In this document: positions 19,942-27,679 of the stretch, one piece after another | Position numbering within the stretch: position 1 is the stretch's first letter | Layout of the letters: each line of letters starts with the position of its first letter | NCBI RefSeq assembly: GCF_002208095.1 | Contig: NZ_CP017990.1 | Span: 310,001-374,000, forward strand | Length of the DNA: 64,000 nucleotides | Direction of reading: 5' to 3' | Source: Enterobacter cloacae complex sp. ECNIH7 | GTDB lineage: Bacteria; Pseudomonadota; Gammaproteobacteria; Enterobacterales; Enterobacteriaceae | Notes under the pieces: generated by a model | Seen by the model: only the letters and a program-made list of their open reading frames with translations | Told to the model about the DNA's origin: nothing | Databases searched by the model: none | Translations under genes and position numbers: made by a program

Positions 19942-20064
19942 TGTCATTTCCTCCTTTTGAGGTCTCTCTTAAGTTTACCCCGATTTCACCATGACGATGA
20001 TTTTTTAGGAGTTGTGAACCAGGCTTAAGCGGGGAATATGGATCCCTTCACCTGGAGAACAATA

Positions 20065-21810
20065 ATGATGAAACCAACGTTTTTGCGCTGGGTCGCCATC
20101 GCCGCGCTGATGGCAGGCGGTACATTTAGCGTGGCGGCCAACCCGCCAGCGGCGCCTCCGGTCTCTTACGGCGTGGAGGAAGATGTTTTTCATCCCGTGC
20201 GGGCAACCCATGGCATGGTGGCGTCAGTGGATGCCCTGGCAACAAAAGTGGGCGTCGATATTCTCAGGCAGGGCGGTAACGCGGTGGATGCAGCGGTCGC
20301 CGTCGGCTATGCGCTGGCGGTGACGCATCCGCAGGCGGGGAACCTGGGCGGCGGCGGTTTTATGATGCTGCGCACCAAAGACGGCAAAACCACCGCCATC
20401 GACTTCCGCGAAATGGCCCCTTCTCAGGCGTCCCGCGATATGTTTCTCGACGATCAGGGTAACCCTGACAGCAAAAAATCCCTGACCTCGCATCTTGCTT
20501 CCGGCACGCCGGGTACCGTCGCGGGCTTCTCGCTGGCGCTGGAAAAATACGGCACGATGCCGCTGAACAAGGTGGTGCAGCCTGCCATCAAGCTGGCGCG
20601 CGACGGCTTTGTGGTAAACGATGCGCTGGCGGACGATCTCAAGACCTACGGCAGCGAAGTCATTCCGAATCACGAAAATAGCAAGGCCATCTTCTGGAAA
20701 GACGGTGAGCCGCTGAAGAAGGGCGACAGGCTGGTGCAGAAGAACCTCGCCAAAAGCCTGGAGCTGATTGCGGAGCACGGCCCGGACGCCTTCTACAAAG
20801 GGGCGATTGCCGACCAGATTGCCGAAGAGATGCAGAAGAACGGCGGGCTCATCACCAAAGCGGATCTGGCGGAATACAAGGCGGTGGAGCGCGAGCCGAT
20901 TAGCGGCACCTATCGCGGATACGAGGTCTTCTCCATGCCGCCGCCGTCCTCCGGTGGGATCCACATCGTGCAGATCCTCAATATTCTCGAAAATTTCGAT
21001 ATGCACAAGTTCGGCTTCGGCAGCGCGGACGCCATGCAGGTGATGGCGGAAGCGGAAAAACGCGCCTACGCCGACCGGTCGGAATATCTCGGCGATCCGG
21101 ATTTCGTGAAGGTGCCGTGGCAGGCGCTGACCAACAAGGCGTATGCCAAATCCATTGCCGATCAGATCGACATCAACAAGGCCAAACCGTCGAGCGAGAT
21201 CCGCCCCGGCAAGCTGGCGCCGTACGAAAGCAACCAGACCACCCACTTCTCGGTGGTGGATAAAGACGGTAACGCGGTGGCGGTGACCTATACGCTCAAT
21301 ACCACCTTCGGTACCGGGATTGTGGCGGGCACCAGCGGCATTCTGCTGAACAACGAGATGGATGACTTCTCTGCCAAACCGGGCGTGCCGAACGTCTACG
21401 GTCTGGTGGGCGGCGATGCGAATGCGGTAGGGCCGAAGAAACGTCCGCTGTCGTCCATGTCGCCCACCATTGTCGTGAAAGACGGGAAAACCTGGCTGGT
21501 AACCGGCAGCCCTGGCGGCAGCCGTATTATCACCACCGTGCTGCAGATGGTGGTGAACAGCATCGACTTTGGGATGAACGTCGCCGAAGCGACCAACGCC
21601 CCGCGTTTCCATCACCAGTGGCTGCCGGACGAGCTGCGCGTGGAGAAGGGCTTTAGCCCGGACACCATCAAGCTGCTTGAACAGCGCGGGCAGAAGGTGG
21701 CGGTGAAGGAGGCGATGGGCAGCACCCAGAGCATTATGGTCGGGCCGGACGGGGCGCTGTTTGGCGCGTCGGATCCGCGGTCGGTGGATGATTTAACGGC
21801 GGGGTATTAA
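20065..21810 (+). CDS. ggt: gamma-glutamyltranspeptidase Ggt
   Basis: Periplasmic N-terminal nucleophile enzyme that cleaves glutathione and other gamma-glutamyl compounds. Signal peptide about 1-25, then PVSYGVEEDVFHPVRA. The precursor should self-cleave before the first Thr of NQTTHFS (T392, equivalent to E. coli T391), which becomes the nucleophile of the small subunit; downstream GSPGGSRI and the MDDFS lid motif are present. 581 aa from ATG 20065 (GGAG 10 bases upstream); the next codon is also ATG. Confidence 0.95.
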   Translation: MMKPTFLRWVAIAALMAGGTFSVAANPPAAPPVSYGVEEDVFHPVRATHGMVASVDALATKVGVDILRQGGNAVDAAVAVGYALAVTHPQAGNLGGGGFMMLRTKDGKTTAIDFREMAPSQASRDMFLDDQGNPDSKKSLTSHLASGTPGTVAGFSLALEKYGTMPLNKVVQPAIKLARDGFVVNDALADDLKTYGSEVIPNHENSKAIFWKDGEPLKKGDRLVQKNLAKSLELIAEHGPDAFYKGAIADQIAEEMQKNGGLITKADLAEYKAVEREPISGTYRGYEVFSMPPPSSGGIHIVQILNILENFDMHKFGFGSADAMQVMAEAEKRAYADRSEYLGDPDFVKVPWQALTNKAYAKSIADQIDINKAKPSSEIRPGKLAPYESNQTTHFSVVDKDGNAVAVTYTLNTTFGTGIVAGTSGILLNNEMDDFSAKPGVPNVYGLVGGDANAVGPKKRPLSSMSPTIVVKDGKTWLVTGSPGGSRIITTVLQMVVNSIDFGMNVAEATNAPRFHHQWLPDELRVEKGFSPDTIKLLEQRGQKVAVKEAMGSTQSIMVGPDGALFGASDPRSVDDLTAGY

Positions 21811-21824
21811 TCTGTTGTGTAATT

Positions 21825-21857
21825 CCCTCTCCCGATGGGAGAGGGTTAGGGTGAGGG
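21825..21857. repeat. GC-rich hairpin repeat, copy 6
   Basis: CCCTCTCCC GAT GGGAGAGGG, TTA, GGGTGAGGG. It sits between the convergent ggt and aaaT stops and is the only obvious candidate terminator there. Confidence 0.8.
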
Positions 21858-21864
21858 CAACAAA

Positions 21865-22353
21865 CTACTTCATTCGCGCCATATAATACGCATCCACATA
21901 CTCGCCGTTGCGCAGGGCATAACGCTTGCCTGTGCCTTCAATCTCAAATCCGTGTTTTTTGTACACCGCAATCGCCGGCTCGTTATCGACAAACACTGTC
22001 AGCTCAATGCGGTCAACGCGCAGCCAGTTATCGCACATATCAATCATGGTGCGCATCAGTGCGCTGGCAACGCCCCGGTTTTGCCACTGCGCGCCTACAC
22101 AAATCCCAAAATCAGCCACATGGCTGCGGCGTGGGCGTTGCGCGACAGCGATGCACAGATGCCCGGTGACATTACCGTCTATACAGGCGACCAGTTGCTT
22201 AATGCCGGGCTGGTCGGTGAGTCGTTCTTGCCACATTTGCTCAGACGGATGAGGAACCTGTAGTGTGTTGTGGTACACCTCCGGTTGGGCGTGGATCTGA
22301 CGAATGGCGTCATAATCTTTCGGTTCCGCATGGCGTATCACTATCTCACTCAT
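21865..22353 (-). CDS. aaaT: GNAT amino acid N-acetyltransferase AaaT (YhhY)
   Basis: N-acetyltransferase of the RimI/GNAT fold, 162 aa as in E. coli YhhY, for which acetylation of amino acids such as methionine and phenylalanine is reported. The acetyl-CoA loop is QWQNRGVASALMR (about 89-101) and the C-terminal VYKKHGFEIEGTGKRYAL is typical. It is divergent from ryhB. Confidence 0.9.
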   Translation of the reverse strand: MSEIVIRHAEPKDYDAIRQIHAQPEVYHNTLQVPHPSEQMWQERLTDQPGIKQLVACIDGNVTGHLCIAVAQRPRRSHVADFGICVGAQWQNRGVASALMRTMIDMCDNWLRVDRIELTVFVDNEPAIAVYKKHGFEIEGTGKRYALRNGEYVDAYYMARMK

Positions 22354-22450
22354 TCCTTGTTCCTCAGTCAGTTAAACATCCCTTCCAACATCAGTGACTT
22401 TGAAATTTGAGTCAACCGCTATTTTTTGCAAAAAGTATTGGACAAGTGCG

Positions 22451-22469
22451 AATGAGAATGATTATTATT
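22451..22469 (+). promoter_or_regulatory. Fur box in the ryhB promoter
   Basis: AATGAGAATGATTATTATT matches the Fur consensus (GATAATGATAATCATTATC) at most positions and has the same position relative to the RNA start as in E. coli. Iron-loaded Fur would repress ryhB. Confidence 0.88.
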
Positions 22470-22474
22470 GCTCT

Positions 22475-22569
22475 GCATTCAGGAAGACCGCTACGGGAAC
22501 CTGAAAGCACGACATTGCTCACATTGCTTCCAGTATTACTTTAGCCAGCTTTTAGCTGGCTTTTTTTTT
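22475..22569 (+). ncRNA. ryhB: RyhB small RNA (iron-sparing)
   Basis: Hfq-dependent sRNA that base-pairs with mRNAs of iron-using proteins when iron is short. The core from TCAGGAAGACC through AACCTGAAAGCACGACATTG to CTTCCAGTATTACTT is nearly identical to E. coli RyhB. The terminator AGCCAGC TTTT AGCTGGC plus nine T has a shorter loop than in E. coli. It lies between aaaT and yhhX, the E. coli position. Confidence 0.93.
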
Positions 22570-22609
22570 GTTATGGTTAGACTCAGTAACCTTCCAAAAG
22601 GACTGAGCC

Positions 22610-23647
22610 ATGACACTACATTGCGCATTTATTGGATTTGGTAAAAGTACGACCCGCTACCACCTGCCGTATGTTCTCAACCGTAAAGACAGCTGGCACG
22701 TGACCCATATCTACCGCCGCCGCGCGAAGCCGGAAGAGCAATCCCCGCAGTATTCTCATATCCATTTCACCAGCGATCTTGATGAAGTTCTTAACGACCC
22801 GCAGGTCAAACTGGTTGTCGTCTGCACCCACGCCGACAGCCATTTTGACTACGCGAAACGCGCGCTGGAAGCGGGCAAAAACGTGCTGGTAGAAAAACCG
22901 TTCACCCCGACCATCGCCGAAGCAAAACAGCTGTTCGCGCTGGCGAAAAGTAAAGGCCTGACCGTTACGCCGTATCAGAACCGTCGCTTTGACAGCTGCT
23001 TCCTGACGGCAAAAAAGGCGATTGAAAGCGGCAAGCTGGGCGGCATTGTGGAAATCGAAAGCCACTTCGATTACTACCGTCCGGTGGCGGAGACCCAACC
23101 CGGCCTGCCGCAGGACGGCTCGTTCTATGGTCTGGGCGTGCATACGATGGACCAGATCATCTCCCTGTTTGGCCGACCAGACCACGTGGCGTATGACATC
23201 CGCAGCCTGCGTAATAAAGCCAACCCGGACGACACCTTTGAAGCGCAGCTGTTCTACGGCGACCTGAAAGCCATCGTCAAAACCAGTCATCTGGTGAAAA
23301 TCGACTATCCGAAATTTATCGCTCACGGAACCCGAGGCTCGTTCATCAAGTACGGCATCGACCAGCAGGAGACCAGCCTGAAGGCCAACATCATGCCGGG
23401 TGAGCCGGGCTTTGCGGCGGATGATTCCGTGGGCATTCTGGAATACGTAAACGATGAGGGCGTGACGGTCAGGGAAGAGATGAAACCGGAAATTGGCGAC
23501 TATGGCCGCGTCTACGATGCGCTGTATGAAACTCTCACAACCGGCGCGCCGAATTACGTCAAGGAATCTGACGTTCTGACCAACCTGGAAATCCTCGAGC
23601 GGGCCTTCGAGCAGGCTTCTCCTGCCACGGTAACCCTCGCGAAATAA
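22610..23647 (+). CDS. yhhX: putative oxidoreductase YhhX (Gfo/Idh/MocA family)
   Basis: NAD(P)-dependent oxidoreductase of unknown substrate, 345 aa as in E. coli. An N-terminal Rossmann fold (IGFGKSTTRYHLPY, residues about 8-21) is followed by the family EKP motif (VEKPFTPT, near 95) and a C-terminal alpha/beta domain. AAGGA lies 8 bases before the ATG. The stop is followed by a CTCCTCTG / CAGAGGAG inverted repeat (23658-23694). Confidence 0.93.
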   Translation: MTLHCAFIGFGKSTTRYHLPYVLNRKDSWHVTHIYRRRAKPEEQSPQYSHIHFTSDLDEVLNDPQVKLVVVCTHADSHFDYAKRALEAGKNVLVEKPFTPTIAEAKQLFALAKSKGLTVTPYQNRRFDSCFLTAKKAIESGKLGGIVEIESHFDYYRPVAETQPGLPQDGSFYGLGVHTMDQIISLFGRPDHVAYDIRSLRNKANPDDTFEAQLFYGDLKAIVKTSHLVKIDYPKFIAHGTRGSFIKYGIDQQETSLKANIMPGEPGFAADDSVGILEYVNDEGVTVREEMKPEIGDYGRVYDALYETLTTGAPNYVKESDVLTNLEILERAFEQASPATVTLAK

Positions 23648-23770
23648 GCAAAAACGGCTCCTCTGCGCTTATTCATAATTTTTGAACAGAGGAGTCAATT
23701 TTCACCCTCTATGATCCCAGGCGGTTTGCGTCCACACTTACTCCATCGAAACGAACTGAGGGTGAAAACA

Positions 23771-24466
23771 ATGATCTACTTACGCAAAGCAAACGAACGT
23801 GGTCACGCGAATCATGGCTGGCTGGACTCATGGCATTCATTCTCGTTTGCCGACTACTACGACCCGAACTTCATGGGCTTCTCCGCACTGCGCGTGATTA
23901 ACGACGACGTGATTGATGCAGGCCAGGGCTTCGGTACCCACCCGCACAAAGACATGGAAATCCTGACCTATGTGCTGGAAGGGGCGGTTGAGCACCAGGA
24001 CAGCATGGGTAACAAAGAGCAGGTTCCGGCGGGCGAGTTCCAGATTATGAGCGCGGGCACCGGGGTGCGTCACTCCGAGTACAACCCGAGCAAAACGGAA
24101 AAACTGCACCTGTATCAAATCTGGATCATTCCAGAAGAGACCGGCATCACGCCGCGCTACGAGCAGCGCCGCTTCGACGCGAAACAGGGCAAACAGCTGG
24201 TGCTGTCTCCGGATGCGCGTGAAGGTTCCCTGAAGGTGCATCAGGATATGGAGCTGTACCGCTGGGCGCTGGCGAAAGATGAACAGTCCGTGCATCAGAT
24301 TGCCGCTAACCGCCGTGTCTGGATCCAGGTGGTGAAAGGTGAAGTGTCCATCAACGGCACCAAAGCAACCACCGCCGATGGCCTGGCCGTCTGGGATGAG
24401 CAGGCGATCTCCGTGCATGCCGACAGCGAAAGCGAAATTCTGCTGTTTGACCTGCCGCCGGTGTAA
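23771..24466 (+). CDS. yhhW: pirin-family quercetin 2,3-dioxygenase YhhW
   Basis: Cupin-fold pirin protein, 231 aa as in E. coli YhhW, which oxidises quercetin in vitro; the physiological substrate is unknown. Metal ligands are in GTHPHKDMEILTYVLEG (His near 57 and 59) and in the later HSEYNPS / E segment. I start it at 23771 (MIYLRKANERG), preceded by GAGGG; an upstream ATG at 23711 is not supported by the family. Confidence 0.93.
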   Translation: MIYLRKANERGHANHGWLDSWHSFSFADYYDPNFMGFSALRVINDDVIDAGQGFGTHPHKDMEILTYVLEGAVEHQDSMGNKEQVPAGEFQIMSAGTGVRHSEYNPSKTEKLHLYQIWIIPEETGITPRYEQRRFDAKQGKQLVLSPDAREGSLKVHQDMELYRWALAKDEQSVHQIAANRRVWIQVVKGEVSINGTKATTADGLAVWDEQAISVHADSESEILLFDLPPV

Positions 24467-24483
24467 TAAAACATAAATAAATC

Positions 24484-24515
24484 CCCATCCTTCCCTTTGA
24501 CAGGGGAAGGATGGG
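24484..24515 (+). terminator. hairpin between yhhW and gntR
   Basis: Perfect 12-bp stem CCCATCCTTCCC / GGGAAGGATGGG with a TTTGACAG loop, followed by CTTTG. The T run is weak, so termination is likely but may be partial. Confidence 0.6.
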
Positions 24516-24567
24516 CTTTGTCCGTGGTAAACTGAGCAAATCTCTCACTTCAAGATTTCTCAGGACG

Positions 24568-25563
24568 ATGAAAAAGAAACGCCCCGTACTTCAGGATGTC
24601 GCCGATCGCGTCGGTGTGACCAAAATGACGGTCAGCCGTTTTTTACGTAACCCGGAGCAGGTTTCCGTGGCGTTACGTGGCAAGATTGCCGCTGCCCTTG
24701 ATGAACTGGGTTATATCCCCAACCGCGCGCCCGATATTCTCTCCAATGCGACCAGCCGTGCGGTAGGCGTCCTGCTTCCTTCCCTGACCAACCAGGTTTT
24801 CGCCGAAGTTTTGCGCGGCATTGAAAGCGTCACCGATGCTTTTGGCTATCAGACCATGCTCGCCCACTACGGGTACAAGCCGGAGCTGGAAGAAGAACGT
24901 CTTGAATCGATGCTTTCCTGGAACATCGACGGCCTGATTTTAACGGAACGTACCCACACTGCCCGCACGCTCAAAATGATCGAAGTGGCCGGTATCCCGG
25001 TGGTGGAGCTGATGGACAGCCAGTCTCCGTGCCTCGATATCGCCGTGGGGTTCGATAACTTCGAAGCGGCGCGTCAGATGACGGCGGCCATCATCGCCCG
25101 TGGGCATCGTCATATTGCCTATCTGGGTGCGCGTCTTGATGAACGTACTATCATCAAACAGAAGGGATACGAGCAGGCGATGCTCGACGCGAACTTAACC
25201 CCCTACAGCGTGATGGTGGAGCAGTCCTCTTCCTATACGTCGGGTATTGAACTGATGCGTCAGGCACGACGCGAGTATCCGCAACTGGACGGTATTTTCT
25301 GCACCAACGATGACCTTGCGGTTGGCGCGGCGTTTGAGTGCCAGCGTCTGGGGCTCAAGATCCCGGATGATATGGCAATTGCCGGTTTCCACGGCCACGA
25401 CATCGGCCAGGTGATGGAGCCGCGTCTGGCGAGCGTCCTGACCCCGCGTGAACGTATGGGCCGCATTGGCGCAGAACGCCTGCTGGCGCGCATTCGTGGC
25501 GAGACGGTTACCCCAAAAATGTTAGATTTAGGTTTCACCTTGTCACCGGGTGGATCTATTTGA
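24568..25563 (+). CDS. gntR: gluconate operon repressor GntR
   Basis: LacI-family repressor that releases its operators on binding gluconate. The N-terminal helix-turn-helix LQDVADRVGVTKMTVSRFLRN is at about residues 8-28, the hinge at about 50-60, and the periplasmic-binding-like effector domain follows. 331 aa as in E. coli. ATG at 24568 has AGGA 4 bases upstream. It lies upstream of gntKU, whose promoter carries GntR operators. Confidence 0.95.
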   Translation: MKKKRPVLQDVADRVGVTKMTVSRFLRNPEQVSVALRGKIAAALDELGYIPNRAPDILSNATSRAVGVLLPSLTNQVFAEVLRGIESVTDAFGYQTMLAHYGYKPELEEERLESMLSWNIDGLILTERTHTARTLKMIEVAGIPVVELMDSQSPCLDIAVGFDNFEAARQMTAAIIARGHRHIAYLGARLDERTIIKQKGYEQAMLDANLTPYSVMVEQSSSYTSGIELMRQARREYPQLDGIFCTNDDLAVGAAFECQRLGLKIPDDMAIAGFHGHDIGQVMEPRLASVLTPRERMGRIGAERLLARIRGETVTPKMLDLGFTLSPGGSI

Positions 25564-25572
25564 ACTGACAAA

Positions 25573-25588
25573 TTTGAAGTAGCTCACA
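25573..25588 (+). promoter_or_regulatory. candidate CRP site upstream of gntK
   Basis: TTTGAAGTAGCTCACA fits TGTGA-N6-TCACA with one mismatch in the left half. The E. coli gntKU genes are under CRP control. Confidence 0.55.
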
Positions 25589-25642
25589 CTTATTCACTTC
25601 GCGCACGTTTGGATATTGCTTCTCTTTTGCCCCGGCAGGACA

Positions 25643-25670
25643 ATGTTACCGATAACTGTTACCCGTAACA
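25643..25670 (+). promoter_or_regulatory. paired GntR operators of gntKU
   Basis: TGTTACCGATAAC and GTTACCCGTAACA lie directly next to each other; each is a palindrome of the GntR type (GTTA-N4/5-TAAC), and the order matches the E. coli gntK operator region. Confidence 0.8.
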
Positions 25671-25689
25671 ATTGACTGAGGGACACCCT

Positions 25690-26217
25690 TTGAGCACGAC
25701 TAATCACGATCACCACGTCTACGTCCTGATGGGCGTTTCCGGTAGCGGGAAATCAGCCGTAGCCAGCGAAGTGGCGCATCAACTCCAGGCTGCGTTTCTT
25801 GATGGCGACTTCCTCCATCCGCGCAGCAACATCATGAAAATGGCCTCCGGCGAGCCGCTGAACGACGACGACCGCAAACCGTGGTTGCAGGCGCTGAATG
25901 ACGCCGCGTTCGCTATGCAGCGTACCAACAAAGTCTCCCTGATTGTTTGCTCTGCGCTGAAAAAAACCTACCGCGACCTGCTGCGCGACGGCAACCCGAA
26001 CCTCTCTTTCATCTACCTGAAAGGGGATTTCGAGGTGATTGAAAGCCGCCTGAAGGCGCGTAAAGGTCACTTCTTCAAAACCCAGATGCTGGTGACGCAG
26101 TTCGAAGCGCTGCAGGAGCCGGGTGAAGACGAGAAAGACGTCTTAGTGGTTGATATCGATCAGTCACTGGAGGGTGTTGTTGCCAGCACCATCGAGGTCA
26201 TTAATAAAAGGCAGTAA
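25690..26217 (+). CDS. gntK: gluconokinase GntK (TTG start)
   Basis: Phosphorylates gluconate to 6-phosphogluconate for the Entner-Doudoroff and pentose phosphate routes. P-loop GVSGSGKSA near residues 16-24, and the GDFLHP substrate segment near 40. The start is TTG at 25690 (MSTTNHDHH as in E. coli, 175 aa) with GAGGGA 8 bases upstream; another TTG six codons earlier overlaps that site. Three bases separate it from gntU. Confidence 0.93.
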   Translation: MSTTNHDHHVYVLMGVSGSGKSAVASEVAHQLQAAFLDGDFLHPRSNIMKMASGEPLNDDDRKPWLQALNDAAFAMQRTNKVSLIVCSALKKTYRDLLRDGNPNLSFIYLKGDFEVIESRLKARKGHFFKTQMLVTQFEALQEPGEDEKDVLVVDIDQSLEGVVASTIEVINKRQ

Positions 26218-26220
26218 GTT

Positions 26221-27561
26221 TTGAGTACATTAACGCTAGTTTTGACAGCAGTGGGTTCCGTGTTGCTGCTGCTGTTTTTAGTGATGAAGGCGCGTATGCA
26301 CGCTTTTGTCGCTTTGATGGTGGTTTCTATAGGTGCAGGTCTCTTTTCCGGTATGCCGCTCGACAAGATCGCCGCGACGATGGAAAAAGGGATGGGAGGC
26401 ACGCTGGGCTTCCTGGCGATTGTGGTCGCCCTTGGCGCGATGTTTGGCAAGATTTTGCACGAGACGGGCGCGGTCGACCAGATTGCCGTCAAGATGCTGA
26501 AATCCTTCGGCCACAGCCGCGCGCACTACGCGATTGGTCTGGCTGGCCTGATTTGCGCGCTGCCGCTGTTCTTCGAAGTGGCCGTTGTGCTGCTGATAAG
26601 CGTCGCGTTCTCCATGGCGCGCCATACCGGCACTAACCTCGTAAAGCTGGTTATTCCGCTGTTTGCGGGCGTGGCGGCGGCTGCAGCGTTTCTGCTGCCG
26701 GGGCCTGCGCCGATGCTGCTGGCGTCCCAGATGCACGCCGACTTTGGCTGGATGATCCTGATTGGCCTGTGCGCGGCAATTCCGGGGATGATTATTGCCG
26801 GTCCGCTGTGGGGCAACTTCATCAGCCGTTACGTTGAGCTGCATATTCCGGACGACATCACCGAGCCGCACCTGGGCGAGGGCAAAATGCCGTCCTTCGG
26901 CTTCAGCCTGTCGCTGATCCTGCTGCCGCTGGTTCTCGTGGGTCTGAAAACCATCGCCGCGCGCTTTGTGCCGGTGGGTTCCAGCGCCTATGAATGGTTC
27001 GAGTTCATCGGTCACCCGTTCACGGCGATCCTGGTGGCCTGTCTGGTGGCGATTTACGGCCTGGCGATGCGTCAGGGAATGCCGAAAGACCGGGTGATGG
27101 AGATCTGCGGTGCCGCGCTGCAGCCGGCGGGTATTATCCTGCTGGTGATCGGCGCCGGCGGCGTGTTCAAGCAGGTGCTGGTGGATTCTGGCGTGGGCCC
27201 GGCTCTGGGCGAAGCGCTGACCGGGATGGGCCTGCCGATTGCGGTAACCTGCTTTGTGCTGGCCGCGGCGGTGCGTATCATTCAGGGTTCCGCAACCGTG
27301 GCGTGCTTAACCGCCGTGGGTCTGGTGATGCCGGTGATTGAACAGCTGAACTACTCGGGTGCGCAGATGGCCGCGCTGTCTATCTGTATCGCGGGCGGTT
27401 CGATTGTGGTCTCTCACGTTAACGACGCGGGTTTCTGGCTTTTCGGTAAATTTACCGGCGCCACCGAAGCGCAAACCCTGAAAACCTGGACGCTGATGGA
27501 AACCATCCTCGGCACGACGGGTGCGATTGTCGGGATGATTGCTTTCACATTGCTGAGCTGA
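26221..27561 (+). CDS. gntU: low-affinity gluconate transporter GntU (TTG start)
   Basis: Gluconate:H+ symporter of the GntP family, 446 aa as in E. coli, with about 12-14 membrane helices and the family motifs GMGGTLGFLA, LPLFFEVA and GSATVACLTAVGLV. TTG start at 26221 with AAAAGG 9 bases upstream, partly within the gntK end, which suggests translational coupling. It is the last gene of the 76-min-type segment; plsB follows in the opposite direction. Confidence 0.94.
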   Translation: MSTLTLVLTAVGSVLLLLFLVMKARMHAFVALMVVSIGAGLFSGMPLDKIAATMEKGMGGTLGFLAIVVALGAMFGKILHETGAVDQIAVKMLKSFGHSRAHYAIGLAGLICALPLFFEVAVVLLISVAFSMARHTGTNLVKLVIPLFAGVAAAAAFLLPGPAPMLLASQMHADFGWMILIGLCAAIPGMIIAGPLWGNFISRYVELHIPDDITEPHLGEGKMPSFGFSLSLILLPLVLVGLKTIAARFVPVGSSAYEWFEFIGHPFTAILVACLVAIYGLAMRQGMPKDRVMEICGAALQPAGIILLVIGAGGVFKQVLVDSGVGPALGEALTGMGLPIAVTCFVLAAAVRIIQGSATVACLTAVGLVMPVIEQLNYSGAQMAALSICIAGGSIVVSHVNDAGFWLFGKFTGATEAQTLKTWTLMETILGTTGAIVGMIAFTLLS

Positions 27562-27589
27562 ATGCGGTGATTTAACAAGGCTCAAAAAT

Positions 27590-27622
27590 AAGGCCCGGTA
27601 GCGGTAGCGCCTACCGGGCCTT
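27590..27622 (+). terminator. REP-like terminator hairpin after gntU
   Basis: Perfect 12-bp stem AAGGCCCGGTAG / CTACCGGGCCTT with a 9-base loop, followed by TATATTAT. It resembles the REP-like elements after ugpB and tyrB. Confidence 0.75.
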
Positions 27623-27642
27623 TATATTATGCAGGATGCCAG

Positions 27643-27675
27643 GCCGGGTCAGGTGAAACCACCACCCGGCTTTTT
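27643..27675 (+). terminator. second hairpin at the gntU/plsB junction
   Basis: GCCGGGT (27643-27649) and ACCCGGC (27664-27670) followed by TTTTT on the plus strand, just before the plsB stop. It would stop transcription running from gntU into plsB antisense. Confidence 0.65.
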
Positions 27676-27679
27676 CACA

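Noticed and set aside
20224..21615. 463-codon open frame antisense to ggt
   Set aside because: Shadow of a GC-rich gene: composition dominated by Arg, His and Val with no recognisable domain.
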